The notes beneath the pieces are model-generated. The model saw only the letters and a list, made by a program, of their open reading frames with translations. It searched no databases and was not told the origin of the DNA. A program made the position numbers and the translations under genes. A stretch of 64,000 bases of DNA from Suillus spraguei (taxonomy: Eukaryota > Basidiomycota > Agaricomycetes > Boletales > Suillaceae): contig JABCPU010000240.1 of NCBI GenBank assembly GCA_016800925.1, positions 1-64,000 of the forward strand. The letters are read 5' to 3'. Positions within the stretch are counted from its first letter, which is position 1. Every line of letters begins with the position of its first letter. This document shows, one piece after another, positions 19,809 through 31,560 of this stretch.

Positions 19809-22800
19809 TTAGGTTTCATCGGTGAGTCCGTCTTCTATCTTTGCTGTCTCAGCCTTCTCCGCTATGTGGATGTCTACATCCGGCTCCCACTTGGGGTAGT
19901 GTCTGACTGGGTCTATCTTTTCCACCGTCAATGGGTTGATCCTGAATTCGTACATCAGCTTATGCAGTGGGGATGGATAGCGTTTTTTCCCCTTAAAATC
20001 TCTCTCTTTGCCGTAATCGTATGCGTTCTTGATTCCCTTGGCTAGTGGATGTTTCTGTGGGAGTGTCGCCATTCTGAGCGTGGCTCTGTAGCACGCTTTT
20101 CGAAGAGTCTGCTGAAAAGGTAGTACATTAGCGTGCGCGTCTAGCATGTCTGTGGGACTTGATCTTAGTCCTCCCGCAATTGATATGGTTGCCATTCTCT
20201 GCACTCGCACCATCTGCGAGGCGAAGCCTCTTGCTCCTCGCCCTTTCCCCCTTTTCCCCCTCCCCTTTTCTACTAGACCTGCGCACCACACATCTGCGGC
20301 GTACAACATCTTCGGGACGATTACTCCCTCATACAGTTTTTTCATCAGTTTCCCGTGTATTCCCTTCGTCGGACGTATCATCCGGCTACATGCTAGCGCG
20401 TACTTCGTTCCTTTGGCCAGTGCGTGGGCCGCCTGCTCCTTGAAGTTTAGATTTTCGTCGATGATGATTCCTAGAAATTTGTGCGACTTCGAAGGTTGGA
20501 TTGTGTGATCGCGGATGGTGATGGGTACTCGTGGCATAGGGACTGTCTTGTTGGGGTTTTCGGTGCTTCGAACTCATATCCTGGAAAGACAAATTAGTGC
20601 GGTTTTGTCTAGCTCAAACTCAGCGTTGTATTCCTCGCTCCAGTCAAGTGCACCTCCTTGCTTTTCCATCATGTTTTTGACCTTTGCGTTTGATTCCTCG
20701 TATGAGCGCCCTCTTGCTATTAGCGCTACATCATCGATGAATCCTAGACTCAGTTCTCCTTTGCTGGGTCTCGGGTCTGCGACTCGCAGGACTGGTGCGT
20801 TGTAGAAGATGAAGCCCATTGGGGATAGCAGACATCCCTGGTCTAGTCCATCTGACACATTGAACAAGTTTGACTGGTAGTCGTCGAAAAAGAGATGCGT
20901 CGTTCTGTTGTCCAGTCTTCGTTTGTACCAATCTACATATTCCTTTGGTATTCTTGCTTTTCTGAGGTTGTGTAGTAGCTTGCTTGCTACCACGCTCGGG
21001 AAGGCCACCTTTACGTCAAGGAAGAGTAGGGAAACGTGGTTGTTTGTTTTCGACGCCCAGGAATCTGTTATGAACTTAGTTAGCAGGTGGAGGGAGTCTA
21101 CCGTTGATCGTCCCGGTCGACCGCCGAAGTGGGTTGGGGGTAATAGATGGTGTTCTTCTGCAATATATGTTAGATCATCGGCAACACATGATGAAAGGAT
21201 CTTAGCCATCGTGTCTAATAGCGTTATCGGTCTATATGCCTTCGGGACACTGTAGTCTGGCCTTCCTGGCTTCCTGAGTACGATCGTCGAGGAACATTTC
21301 CATTCGTTCGGGTACACTTCGAGGGTGAACGTAGCTCTGTATATTGGTGCCATGAATGGTACAAGAAGGTCAGCGCATTTCATGAATACTACGTTGCTTA
21401 TCCCATTGGGTCCTGGGGCTTTGAATGGTGATAGTTTCGCGATTGCTCTGTGTACTTGCTGGTTCGTGATTGGTCTGAATTCACATATTGGAGGGTCGTA
21501 GTCGAAGTCCGGGTTCACTTGGTCATCGTCTGGCGGCGTTCTGAAGAATACCTCGTAAAGTAGCTCGCTCTTTCGGGTGTTATCTTGCATCGTGTTGTCC
21601 TGATTGTTTGCCCTCAGGTCTTGGAGGGTTTTGATCCTTGTGTGTATCTGGTCGGAAGGGTCGCCTGCTACATATCTATGAAAGGTCCATACTCCTGTGA
21701 ATGTCAGTTCCTCTAACCATTCTGTCCAATGGTTTGTCTTCGCTCGCTTGATACTTTCTGAGAATCGGTTTCGTGCGATTCTATATTCCTCGTGCACTGG
21801 GTCGTTTCGTCTCGCTAATTTCTTTCTTGATATCCTTCCTAGTTTGTGTGTTGCTTTTCGTTCGGTGTCCAGTTCCTTCGACCACCATCTCTTCGCGTAC
21901 GGGGATGGTTTGGTCTTCGGTACGCACTTCTCTACTGTTTCAGCAATGCTTGTTGTGAGTGCCTTGAACGCCTCGTCGAACTGTTCTCGTGTCTTGATTT
22001 CCGTTGCCTGTGGGATGTCGTCTAGTTTAGTTTCAAGGACCTCCCGGAACTCTTCCCAGTCCGTGTCTCTGAAGTTGCGCTTGGGGCTGGTTTCAATTCG
22101 TTCTGGTTGGAGGTTGATGGTACTAATTATGGGGAAATGGTCAGTTACTACTGGGCGTAGCTGGTACTCTACACTGCACTGCGTGAACGAGTACTCAAGA
22201 TCTGCTGAACAAAATACATTGTCTGGGCGCGTTAAGTTTTTGGTGTTTGATGCCTCTAGAGTGGCTATGTTTGGGGGGAGGACCTGGACTAAGTTATATA
22301 GTGATAGAAGGTTTATCAGTACTCCCGCGGCGTCTAAGTTCGCCGCGGTGAAGAGATGTACATTATTTTGCATTTCCCACATTGGGTGGTGGCGATTGAA
22401 ATCGCCTAGCCAGATTATATGTTCATTATATACAGTGTTGTCGCCTTGAGCGATTCGCTGCTGCGTGCGATGTCTCTGGGAGTTTCGTTCAGACACCATG
22501 TGCCTCTCCATGAAGTGGAGTGTGCTATCGCTATCGCAGGGGTTATATATGTTGTAGATACGCACCTTGCCGAAAGCCCCCGTTAGCTCTATCGCCATAG
22601 CATTCGCTGACTTGAGTGGTATAATGTGCCAATTGTTTTTCAATAGTCTCTTGTTGACTAGGATTATCGTCTGTGATCGTCCTGGGTTTGCGTGGTGGTC
22701 CGTTGGGTAGATTACGTCCCAGAACTGTCTTAGATTGGAGGCGTTAGCAAGATTCACGGGGTTGAGATATGGTTCTTGGATGCACGCTATATCGTATACG

Positions 22801-22943
22801 TGCGGGTTTAAGTTTTTCAGCATGTGCTCCCATGCGTTGTTGGATTTCCGAAGGTTTTGCTGCCAGATTTTCAAGTCTTCGCATTCTTGGTGTGTGTTGT
22901 CGGCATCATCCATCACTAGTTTCCAGCATGGTCCTGGTCCCAC
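19809..22943 (-). pseudogene. LINE ORF2 (endonuclease and reverse transcriptase), one nonsense codon
   Basis: The product would nick the target and copy LINE RNA. An APE-type endonuclease domain begins at IWQQNLRKSN and includes IIWLGDFNRHH. The reverse transcriptase includes FKAPGPNGISN, YRPITLLDTMAKIL, DQGCLLSPMGF and the active-site FIDD. This copy keeps FIDD, unlike copy 2. A TGA at 20574-20576 replaces CGA and cuts the frame after CLSRI. Other differences from copy 2 include V for A in LFLDVKVAFP and L for P in DQGCLLSP, all CpG to TpG changes. The frame after the stop (20537-19809) continues in register. Confidence 0.85.
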
Positions 22944-24781
22944 CCTCTTTGTGGGCTGTAGGGTTCGTGGGGGGAGCCGTAAGGGGAGCTAGACCATCTT
23001 GGAGGTGTTGATTGCGTTTCGGTCTCTTCTTGGGTGGGTGGTTTCCATTGTGTTCGGTGGTCTGCTTGAGGTCTTGTCATCTGCCATGCTTCTGGGATTC
23101 GGGATTGACCTCCCAATGGGATTCGGTTGGCGTTCCTGTTGTTGAGGTTCCGTTCCTCGCGTTCTTGGTTGTTGTTGTTGTTGGTGGGCCATCCATGTTC
23201 CGCTCTGTTTCTTGGTGGTGGGTATCGTTGTGGTTGATGATCCTCCGTCGCTTGCTGCCATATTGGGGCTGTCTCGTTGTTCTCTTCAAAATTTTGACTC
23301 GTTAGTGGTTCCCAGGTAAGAGGGTCTTCTGTGAGGAAAAATCGGTACTTAGCGTCTTCATTGCGGTTCTTGCGTCCATCCCACTTCTTCGTGAACGTCG
23401 GGCATTGTCGACTCCAGGCCGCGTGGCCCTTCACTTTGCAGTTCCTGCAGAAGAACTCGTTTTGATCTGTGACTTGGCACGCGGCTGTTCGGTGGTGTTC
23501 CCCGCATGTACCGCACGTCTCCTGTTCCTGTGGGCATTCTGCGGCCATGTGAGTGTTTTCGAACGAGTGGCATTTGAGGCATCTGGTCGGTTCTGGTATT
23601 AGCTTTCTTCCATATACTTTCTTACCTTCGATTGTCAGGCCGAACTTGATGGCTCGATTTGCTCCCTCCTTGGAGTTAAAGGTCACTATTATGTGGGCTG
23701 TTCGTTGTCCTGGTTTGCGCCTTGCTTCCGGTTTGATGTATCGCGCCTTGCTAATCGTTTTTGGTTTCAAGCCCGCCTTCTTCTCGACGTCCGCTAGTGC
23801 TGCTGGGTTGTTGGGTACAAAGGTTACTGGTACATTTTCCACTATAACGTTGTGCGTTCGCTCCTTGATCACTATTTCCGCTCCGAAGTGTTCCAGGAAG
23901 TATCCTCGGTTTGCTGCCACGTTGAACCACTCTGCTGCCTCGGGTGAGTTGAGCTCGTAAAGGACTCCTCCATGAGGGAGACGGCGTGCTGAGATGAAGT
24001 TGATTGATGTTGGAAGTACGACTTTCTCCTTTGACATTTGCTCCACTGCTAAGGTGGCCTTTGCTACTAGTTGCGCCTCCGTTAGGTCTTTCAGAGAGTT
24101 GGCGAAGAGCTGTGATCGTCTGTCGACTAGGATCTGCCTTGCCTGTGTCTCGCTTCTCGCTAGTACCTTCGTTAGTGGGGCAGGGATGTTAGTTTTGGCT
24201 GCGTCTGCAAACGTTCGTGGTCCGTCAGACCGTTCATCACTCGTTCTTTGTGGCGTTGTGCTCTTCATGTTTCCAGCTATCTTTCCCAAATCTTCCGCTG
24301 ATGATTTCAAGTTGGTGCGTACCTCCATCATCGACTCTATTGTTTTCTTTTGCGCGTCTATTGTTTCTGTTAATGTCTCGACTTTCTCGTCTAGGGTCGC
24401 AATCGGTCCGCCTATTAGGGCTTTGACTTTTTCTATGATGTTTTCCGTGTTTATTTCCATATCGACTTCCTGTATTATTAGTGCAATTGCTCGTAGTATG
24501 TCAGTATGTGTGGCGCCTAGATTTGCTGTGATACTAAATTCGAATAAAGCTACCGAGATTGATTGCAACATGCTACCGGCTGTTGGCATTACGAGACCGT
24601 GCATGGACAAGATTTTTCGTGCTGTGTTCAGGTTGACAACATCTGTCTTCGTTCCTGTGCCCGATATGTGGTCTTGTATGGGTCTACTGGTTGAAAGCAA
24701 AGGTTTATCAGCTGCTGTCCGTCGGTTGGCCCTACCTGTGGTTGTCGTGGTGACTGGGCTCATTGAGTTGATTGTTGGCAT
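22916..24781 (-). CDS. LINE ORF1 Gag-like RNA-binding protein (621 aa, intact)
   Basis: The protein starts MPTINSMSPV. A predicted coiled coil rich in Lys, Glu and Thr occupies about residues 110-170. Three zinc knuckles follow at about residues 400-461: CX2CX6HX4C (CLKC...), CX2CX3HX4C (CGTCGEHHRTAAC) and CX2CX4HX6C (CRNCKVKGH...). The C-terminal tail is rich in Asn, Gln, Arg and Pro. It would package LINE RNA. It overlaps the ORF2 frame by 28 bp, so ORF2 is probably translated by re-initiation or frameshift. Copy 2 has a premature stop in the tail; this copy does not. Confidence 0.9.
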   Translation of the reverse strand: MPTINSMSPVTTTTTGRANRRTAADKPLLSTSRPIQDHISGTGTKTDVVNLNTARKILSMHGLVMPTAGSMLQSISVALFEFSITANLGATHTDILRAIALIIQEVDMEINTENIIEKVKALIGGPIATLDEKVETLTETIDAQKKTIESMMEVRTNLKSSAEDLGKIAGNMKSTTPQRTSDERSDGPRTFADAAKTNIPAPLTKVLARSETQARQILVDRRSQLFANSLKDLTEAQLVAKATLAVEQMSKEKVVLPTSINFISARRLPHGGVLYELNSPEAAEWFNVAANRGYFLEHFGAEIVIKERTHNVIVENVPVTFVPNNPAALADVEKKAGLKPKTISKARYIKPEARRKPGQRTAHIIVTFNSKEGANRAIKFGLTIEGKKVYGRKLIPEPTRCLKCHSFENTHMAAECPQEQETCGTCGEHHRTAACQVTDQNEFFCRNCKVKGHAAWSRQCPTFTKKWDGRKNRNEDAKYRFFLTEDPLTWEPLTSQNFEENNETAPIWQQATEDHQPQRYPPPRNRAEHGWPTNNNNNQEREERNLNNRNANRIPLGGQSRIPEAWQMTRPQADHRTQWKPPTQEETETQSTPPRWSSSPYGSPHEPYSPQRGWDQDHAGN

Positions 24782-24971
24782 TTTGTTTGCTTTGTTGCTT
24801 CGTTCTTGGTTCTTGGTCTAGGGTTTTGGCGGTTTGTCTGGTGTCCTGGTGACCGCTGGGGCGCCTCTGGGCGTCCTTAGCGCTGTTGAGCGCATTGTTG
24901 GCGGTTGGTTTCCGGGGTCCTAGTCGGGGTGCCACCTGGTTCAGGTCCAAGAAGCGATTACTCCGAGATGC

Positions 24972-25639
24972 TTGAGGCATGGTGAACCAATTCAATGTCA
25001 ATGAATAATGTTTGACATGGTGCGGCATGGGTAAAGCTGACGCGACACACCGGTACGCTGTTCTCATCTGTAAGACATATGTGTCACATTACAACGTGTA
25101 CATCCGAGTCTTTGGAACATGAAAATTGCGAAGTTCTACCATGATGTACTTATCTTGATCCTCTATGGTGCCTTGTTATGAGTCGAACCTTCTTGGTTCC
25201 TTTGAAATTGTATCTCCCCGTCCAACTTCGACCAAGGGTCTTCAGACGGACAACACGTCAAAGTCATCGTCGACGTTCGAGTTGCCATTTGCGATTAGTA
25301 GAAGCTTGTCTGTCCTGCAGTAGTTGCAAGGGGAATACTCATGTTTTTAAATGTGGAAAATGAGCTTGCAGGTGTAGCCGCAGAGGGTGATGATGGCAGT
25401 ACTTGAAGTGCAAGCTCGTATTTTGGAATACCCGCTGAAGAAGATACTGCTAACATACAAACAGCGCGATCCCCCATACCTGCAGGCCTGGAAGAGGCGG
25501 TTGAGGCCAAAAACATCGATGTTGAATATTGACCACTAGCTCCTCATCTGGTGTGCACGTCCGACATTGGAAGGTGGATAGTCACTGGAATAGAGTATAT
25601 GGATACAGGTATCGTTATGACCCGCCGGTGGCATTTCTA
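24972..25639. other. Region with ORF remnants, unknown
   Basis: On the minus strand, 25516-25295 holds a 73-codon frame rich in Ala and Ser (MFLASTASSRPAG). The right arm has a longer version (47634-47882), because a 4-bp insertion near 25305 shifts the frame here. No domain is recognised. The stretch next to the LINE is the original flank of its insertion site. Confidence 0.4.
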
Positions 25640-26040
25640 AACGCATGCGCTAGGGGAAAGAATACATCCATAGTGATAACAGGTATGGAGAGGAATGTAG
25701 TGTCTGGCGGTGGTGGCAAATGAAAATAAAAGTATGCGAACAATGTGATTCCTACGATGGCAACTGTGCGAGGGATCTGGAATGTGGTTATTTGGGGAGC
25801 TTTGAGCTACAGTAGATGGATATATGTAACTGTCAGAAACAAGACTGACTGCAAGGAAAAATGAAACGCACCATATCAAGACTCTCCTGAGCCTCTGGCT
25901 TCATACTTAGATGTCGAGGTTTGACTTCCTTGTATCCAGAAAGTGGCAAGCCAAATGACACCCGGGTCGGATTCGATTATCCGGACTTGAGCTTACTCAC
26001 AAGCGTCGTACCCTGGTAGATTTAAAATGTGGAATATATG
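25640..26040 (-). pseudogene. Decayed copy of the 165-aa single-helix gene
   Basis: The sequence lines up with exons 2 and 3 of the gene at 16171-16808. The PLLSGYEEVK region survives as PLSGYKEVKPRHLSMKPEAQ and the SPPPPDTTFL region as a frameshifted remnant. An in-frame stop lies in exon 2. It is mirrored at 47150-47545, where the same stop occurs, so it decayed before the duplication. Confidence 0.6.
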
Positions 26041-26347
26041 AAGGCCAGCACTGGTGCATCAAGCTTCAAGTCAGCGCCTTGTCAAGACTCAGTATCAATG
26101 ACACGTCACACCATGTCACAGGAGACTCGGGCAGCAAGACCACGTCAAAATTATAGCTACGCTCATATGAGGGTTAGAAGAGGAGTAAAGGACCTGTAGT
26201 CAACGTCATTCAGTGCGGAAACAAGGTCTGGACAGTGACATAACCGGTATATAATCAGAGGTGGCAAATCAAATCCCTCGGAGGTAACCGTCAGAGCAGT
26301 AGTCAACATTGCAACTTCATTTTCCCACACGTCTGATTTACGTCGGA

Positions 26348-26821
26348 TTAGGAATATCCTCTGATCAATTTCGAGAGAGTCGTGATGGTTGTATCGATGC
26401 TGGCTTTTCGTGAGTTATTCCCGGTGAGTGAATTTTTCGCTTTCTGCATAAGCTTCCTCTGTCTCCTCGCACGGTCGCCATAGGGAGTGAACGCGGCCAT
26501 ATTCTCGCAGCCACAAAGCTCACCAGCCATAATGAGGTGCGGTTTATCACTATAGATAGACCCGCGTTTATCTAAGAGGTCGAATACTGCTTTTGGGGTG
26601 TTGAGGAATATGAGGGATTGGTTAAATATGCGGATATGGGTTACCGGTCCGTATGTGCGTGCCCATCTGAATGCGGTGAGCCAGAGTTCTTTTGGAGTGA
26701 TATTGAGGATGTTGCCTATGATTGGGAGGGGAGTTGGGCCTGGGGGGAAGGGGGGACGAGTGAGACGGGAATATGCGATGAGTGCGAGGGCTGAGAGGAG
26801 TAAAGCACCTGTCAAAGCCAT
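26348..26821 (-). pseudogene. Cytochrome P450 fragment with internal deletion
   Basis: P450s are membrane-anchored monooxygenases. This frame has an N-terminal anchor (ALTGALLLSALALIAY), a proline hinge (PPFPPGPTPLPIIGN) and a C-helix motif (FTPYGDRARRQRKLMQKA). It then jumps to NSLTGNNS...ASIDTTITTL, which belongs to the I-helix region in the other P450 copy. About 150 residues between the C and I helices are therefore missing, and nothing after the I helix is present. I take the start at MALTG; longer upstream codons look like leader. The right arm lacks this whole block, so it was lost there or gained here after duplication. Confidence 0.75.
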
Positions 26822-26899
26822 TGATTGACTTTTGTTCGATGCGCGGCGACTTATATCGTGCATTATCACGTGTGGAGGCTTCGAACTTGGTTTCAAGGT

Positions 26900-27199
26900 G
26901 CGTCCATTTGGAAGCGCATTTGACTTACTGAGCGGAGAGCACCACGCGCAGACAACATCGGTCCCAGTAATCCACCGTATGTCTATTTTCTTCCGCCGAT
27001 GATTTGAGGGTCCTATTTCATTACCCTTGAGTGGACTATGGCGTTAGCATGGTAGCACCAGAGGTAATTCAAACTTTCTAACGCCAGACTCCTAGTTCGA
27101 CAACCGGATAACTCTGCCATTTCTCAAACTGGAAATGACGTTGTTCTCCGTTCTGGTACGAAGTCGACAGGATCAAGTATGGCGAATATGGTGCTATGA
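26900..27199. other. Former P450 upstream region
   Basis: Only the first part (GGCTTCGAACTTGG and TTTGACTT) is kept in the right arm near 46755-46780. No gene is seen. Confidence 0.4.
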
Positions 27200-28345
27200 T
27201 GATCAGCGGCATTAGCTTGAAGTCCAATATCTCCCTAATTCCGTTTCTCATCATAGCATCTCTTCAAGCTTAAATATCGGCCCGGGTTCAACTATAGTAA
27301 ATGGTTGGCTAAACGCGACTCCAGATGATTACCTCCTGATCCTCCTTGATATTTGTCTGCGTTTGGTCGGTTGATTGCTCTTCATTTAATATTGACGACG
27401 TGTTTTCATTGTCCTGCATCGACCTCAATATTAACATTCTTCATCAGAGCGTACCCTACATGGTGGCATAACGGATGACTGACGACGACGAATCTGGTGT
27501 TTGGGGGTATAGCAGGATATTTTGATCTCATCCCAAATACCAGATTCGTTTCGTACTCTTCGGTACCCCTCAAGAAACGATAGCTGATTTATGTTGGGTA
27601 TAATTCTCGTTCAACATGAGTGAGCTTTCTGTTCATTATATGCAGCGCGATTAACGTGCGGTGTCTTACATTCACGACCGGATTGCCTTTGGTGCTATCT
27701 AAAATCCACGACAAGCAGTTTGCGTTGTTTGAGGCTTTGTACCCTCGTGAGTTCATCGTCCGTTTGTCGATTGACCTATATAGAAAACTCAATGAACCAT
27801 ACAGACACCCTCGTATTCATACCCCGTTTGGACCTACACGCTTCGTGCACGATCTGTCCATATTCGCGTGGCTAACGTTGGATGGAGGATAATATAATAT
27901 AATTGAAGTGAATCACTGTATGTTTCCTCTTTTTGATCTTTCTAGCGATATTTCTTTACGTTTTGCGTTTGGAACTGCCATCAATTCCGCTATACATATT
28001 TTATCGCCCTGTATACATTGACAGAGTGCATGATATAAAGGCCCACTGGGTGGGTGACGACGACAATGGCGTTAGGAGAGAAGAATCCAGAACAATGCAC
28101 TTTGACTTTCCTAACGCCAGATTCGTTTCGCACTTTTTGCTACCACTTCAAGAACTGATAACCAGAATACTGCTTTATGTGAAACGCTAGTGATCTAGTT
28201 CTCAGTTCTTGATATCTGGTACGATCAGCTTCAAATTGTATTGGCCTGCTTGATGACGAGATTATGCACGGTGTGTACTGTACTATAATGAGATATGGTG
28301 TTGGTGGCATGAAGATTTTCAAGATCCTTGATCTCGCCGATTCCA
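27200..28345. repeat. Degenerate repeat module, inner end of left arm
   Basis: 27201-27410 is a near-identical direct copy of 36213-36412. Similarity continues in patches through 27760 (to about 37260). The module contains short inverted repeats such as ACGAATCTGGTGTTTGGG near 27488 facing CCCAAATACCAGATTCG near 27533. Further on, GGCGTTAGGA near 28069 faces TCCTAACGCC near 28110. The inverted copy is 45769-46735. Short frames here (27620-27892) encode a hydrophobic stretch but no intact gene. Confidence 0.65.
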
Positions 28346-28918
28346 TATCAGCATATGGACCTACTGAGTCGGATATGCATACTATTACCCTGTGTTGATT
28401 GACAGAGTATGACATAAAAGACTTACTGTTTGGCTGACCATGACAATGGCGCTAGGATAAAATGATGGTCAACATGCGCTTTGACTTCGCGAACATGTCT
28501 TGCATTGTTTACCACCGCTTCAAGAACCGATGGCTGTATTGTTCTCTTATTCGGAAGCCATCCTGCTCTTGGTTCTTGATATTTGGCTTGATTGACTGAA
28601 TTTGATTGGTAATAGGATCACACACCGTCGTCGGTACGACAGAGTCACGAAACAAAACTCGCTTGTGTACTATCATTTGATGTTTGAATCTGACTTTGAA
28701 GCACTGGCGTAATCCTCAGCATCACATAATTCCAAACTTGAGTGAGCTGTGGCTCGCGAAATTCTTACCGGAAGGGCTACCACTCGGTGTTACAACCATA
28801 GCTGCTTTCCATGACCAATTTTTCAATCACATTCGTACTTGACTGAGTTACTCTCACTTCCGATTTCAATAGCGATCAATCATAAGACTAAGTAAGACAA
28901 GTTAGCATTGTGATGAAA
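28346..28918. other. Start of palindrome spacer, intergenic
   Basis: Similarity to the right arm stops at 28345. Part of this stretch (about 28420-28560) is another weak copy of the module. No gene is seen. Confidence 0.5.
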
Positions 28919-30459
28919 CTACGTATTTAAATGTGGAATCAAGTTGGTCCAAACTACTGTATGGTATGCGCCAGGAGGAAGTGATCGCAAGCTCAGGAAC
29001 ATCAGTACAATTATTGTAACACGTGCAAAAAGGTAAAAAAAATTAATTCCATTACCTATTACCAATGCGAAAGCAATGGAAATAAGCTGTAGGACTTTAA
29101 ATTTGACCCATATCCGCTTCAAGTACCCTGATACTTTGTAACATGACCTTTTCAAGTACCTTGGTACTTTGTCCCATATCAATAACAAGCACACAATTAA
29201 GAAAGACGCGACCAGAGAAAGGATGGCAAGCACCATTAGAAAACAGGCCAGCCCAACGGAAGCTATACGCCATAATATCTGCTCTGTGTGTCTCGGAAAC
29301 GTGAAGTTCCAGCCCAGACAATGTATCGCTCCAAACACCGTCCCACTAACAATCATAGCGGTGGTTAATGTGCCAAGCGAGCTATAAGTAAGGCCTTCTA
29401 GATCCAGGGGCCTAATGCAGCCATAGGTCCAACCAGCGAGCGGGATTTCCTTTTGTCTTCTGAGTAGTGACATTGAGCTTGAATGCAAGAAAATCAGAAC
29501 AAGCCCTGCCAGGAATGAATGTTGATAACTTACTAGTGCTTGTCAAATAAGCTGTCGCAAGACGGAGGAGCAGTTACCTCCGACTTCCAATGAATGATAT
29601 AAGGGTGTCTTACGTCCTTAGGCTTCTTGAACCATAAGCCATAGGAAATGCAGGCCAGAGCGGCTACACCCAGGGTGTCGATTTCAAGAGGTGTTACAGG
29701 GAGATTCTGGGCGTAACGGGTGATGATCTGGATAAAAAACCAGACTAATTGAAGAATAGCGACGCATTTTGAGAGTACATCGCCCTTGCTTCAGTCTTGT
29801 ATGTCTGCCTCCGTGATGACAGGCATATCAACAGATCTATCACGAACAAACTGCAGGAGCTCCTGGGGTCTGAGAGTGGCCCGCGGCTGATTGTCGACAT
29901 AGAGCACGAATCCTCCCATACATGCGAAAAACCCGTGCGTCAACGTCCATTCTGTGAAGGTATCAATTTCACGTTAATTTCTTCCTGGTTGAAGAGTACG
30001 AGTATGTGACTGACCGTAGCTCGAGTGTCTGCCGGAATTTGGGATATCACCAATTAACATGATTGCCAACTCGCTCGACATGGCTTGACGCAGGGTGCAC
30101 TGGGTACTCAAAGCATCATTGAAATCCTTTTTGACTTTATAAGCCCTGAATAACTGCAGTGTGGCCCAGAAGATCATGAATTCAGGGGCGATCAACACCA
30201 CAACCATGAGGAATAGACGACACAAGGTGATGCTAATTACCCCCTGGTCCATATGCGGAATGTCCGGATGGACGGCAGTCCATGTGCACGCAAATAATGT
30301 TAAGCCACAGCTTGAGAGGATGTCCCATAATGTTCTGGTGTTGTAGGGAGAACAGTCGCTGGCATCGAGTGTATGGATACAGGTATCATTGAGAGCCGCC
30401 GAGAGTGAAGCGCGAACGAACGGAACGCAGAAGAGGACTATGCAAAGTAAGGGGATCAT
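28919..30459 (-). pseudogene. Membrane-protein family, gene 2 (spacer)
   Basis: It has the same three-exon layout as gene 1R. Exon 1 contains SSCGLTLFACTWTAVHPDIP. Exon 2 retains the LTPEELL-type and LLEIDTLGV regions. Exon 3 ends LSLRSLPPGAYHTVVW. Two lesions are visible. The normal start reads ATG AAC AGA TGA, leaving an internal Met (MIPLLCIVLF) that still gives a signal peptide. In exon 2 a TGA at 29791-29793 lies where gene 3 has CGA, a CpG change. Exon 3 is shortened and carries two near-repeated peptide stretches (KVPRYLKRSCYKVSGYLKRI). It is a direct paralogue of gene 3, about 9 kb away. Confidence 0.8.
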
Positions 30460-31560
30460 CGAAAAGTTGAGGGCATATCATCTGTTCATTCTGCTCTTTT
30501 AATGGGTGCAGCCACATGTATCAATACACACATGATGGACCCGTTCACGCGTTCATGTGCTGGCCCTCATACACATGTCCATGCCTCAAAAGCTACCGTA
30601 CGTACTGTCCGGCACAGGAATTCGCCCCGCCGGATGATAAACAATGATTAAGAAATGCTTGAAAGTCACCATAGGGTCTGGCGCTGCAGGATGTATGCAG
30701 GGTCGCTGACATCACTGAGTGTACGGATAACGACGTCTGTCCATTCTTTCGAAGGGCTGCCACGTGTATTAATCCATGTGTAATATGCCAGGATCAAGCG
30801 CTGGCGCTTATGTACAGGTGTATGCCTTGAGGCCATCGTAATCGCCTACGACGCAGGAATCCAGATATAGGGTATAGTGGTACATGTCCAATGTGGTAAG
30901 TCTGGCTGTGAGACGCGAGACTTGCTTGTGTAGCTTCATCATTGTATATGGAATGCAAGGCAGAGCGCTTATAGCCAAAGTGTCGATTTGAAGCAAGGTT
31001 ATTGGAAGGTCGAACATAACGGACAATGAGCCGGAATGCGAGCCGGAGCATGGCGATGCCGTTTGATAGTCCACCACCCTGACTTCGATCTTCTATATCT
31101 GCCTCACATTATAGGCATGTCTGCGAATACGTCATGAACAAAGCGCTGAAGTTCATAGTGAGCACGAGTGGCCCAATTTGCCATTGGCGTAGAGCATCCA
31201 TCCACGCGAAGATGGGTCATTATGCATCCTATGAGATGTCCGTTGCATGTTGGTCCTGCCTTCTCGAAGAATCTAAGCGTGTGACTGGCCCTTGATCTCT
31301 GCCACAGGCATGGAAGCGCTTGAACATTCTACTTGCGTCATAAATTTATCCATGGTAAGCCAGGTTCAAGGGTTGGCACTCACACGTGCATGCCTCAATA
31401 TTACAGCCAGCACAGGGAATCGAGATATATGCTTAGATCGGTGGCGAGTTGACTTCCATTGTACTCGACGTCTCGTGGTCTCCTCCAGGGCGACGTATTT
31501 GAGAGTGTTTCAGGTGCATCATACCACCTATCACGAGTAAGGTTCATACAAACAGTCGTG
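30460..31560 (-). pseudogene. Decayed membrane-family copy in the spacer
   Basis: The minus-strand frame 31077-30808 includes LPITLLQIDTLAISALPCI, matching the LPVTLLEIDTLAIAV stretch of gene 1. Nearby frames (31742-31401) are mirrored in decayed form at 11899-11702. Single copies of the AAGCCAGG..CAAG dispersed repeat lie at about 30787 and 31358. No continuous gene remains. Confidence 0.55.

Larger units (their letters stand above)
18349..24971 (-). mobile_element. LINE copy 1, full length, with 10-bp target duplication
   Basis: This Tad/I-type non-LTR retrotransposon reads on the minus strand, from 24958 to a poly-A seen as 22 T at 18359-18380. TCCGAGATGC flanks it at 18349-18358 and 24962-24971; three extra bases (24959-24961) lie at the 5' junction. 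The right arm has a single copy of this target at 48175-48184 with no LINE. Removing the MITE (18505-18777) leaves about 6.32 kb, the same as the copy at 39448-45768. The order is ORF1, EN-RT ORF2, RNase H frame, 3' UTR. Confidence 0.95.
4999..28345 (+). repeat. Left arm of giant imperfect palindrome
   Basis: This block is the inverted counterpart of 45769-61643. Gene order, intergenic hairpins and small repeats all match in reverse, mostly with a few differences per hundred bases or fewer. The larger differences are the LINE at 18359-24958 (absent on the right), a P450-containing stretch of about 1 kb at about 26370-27390 (about 0.1 kb on the right), and a diverged patch in the membrane gene's last exon. 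The outer edge is the LINE poly-A at 4998. The inner edge is at 28345, where the right arm meets another LINE poly-A. Confidence 0.95.
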
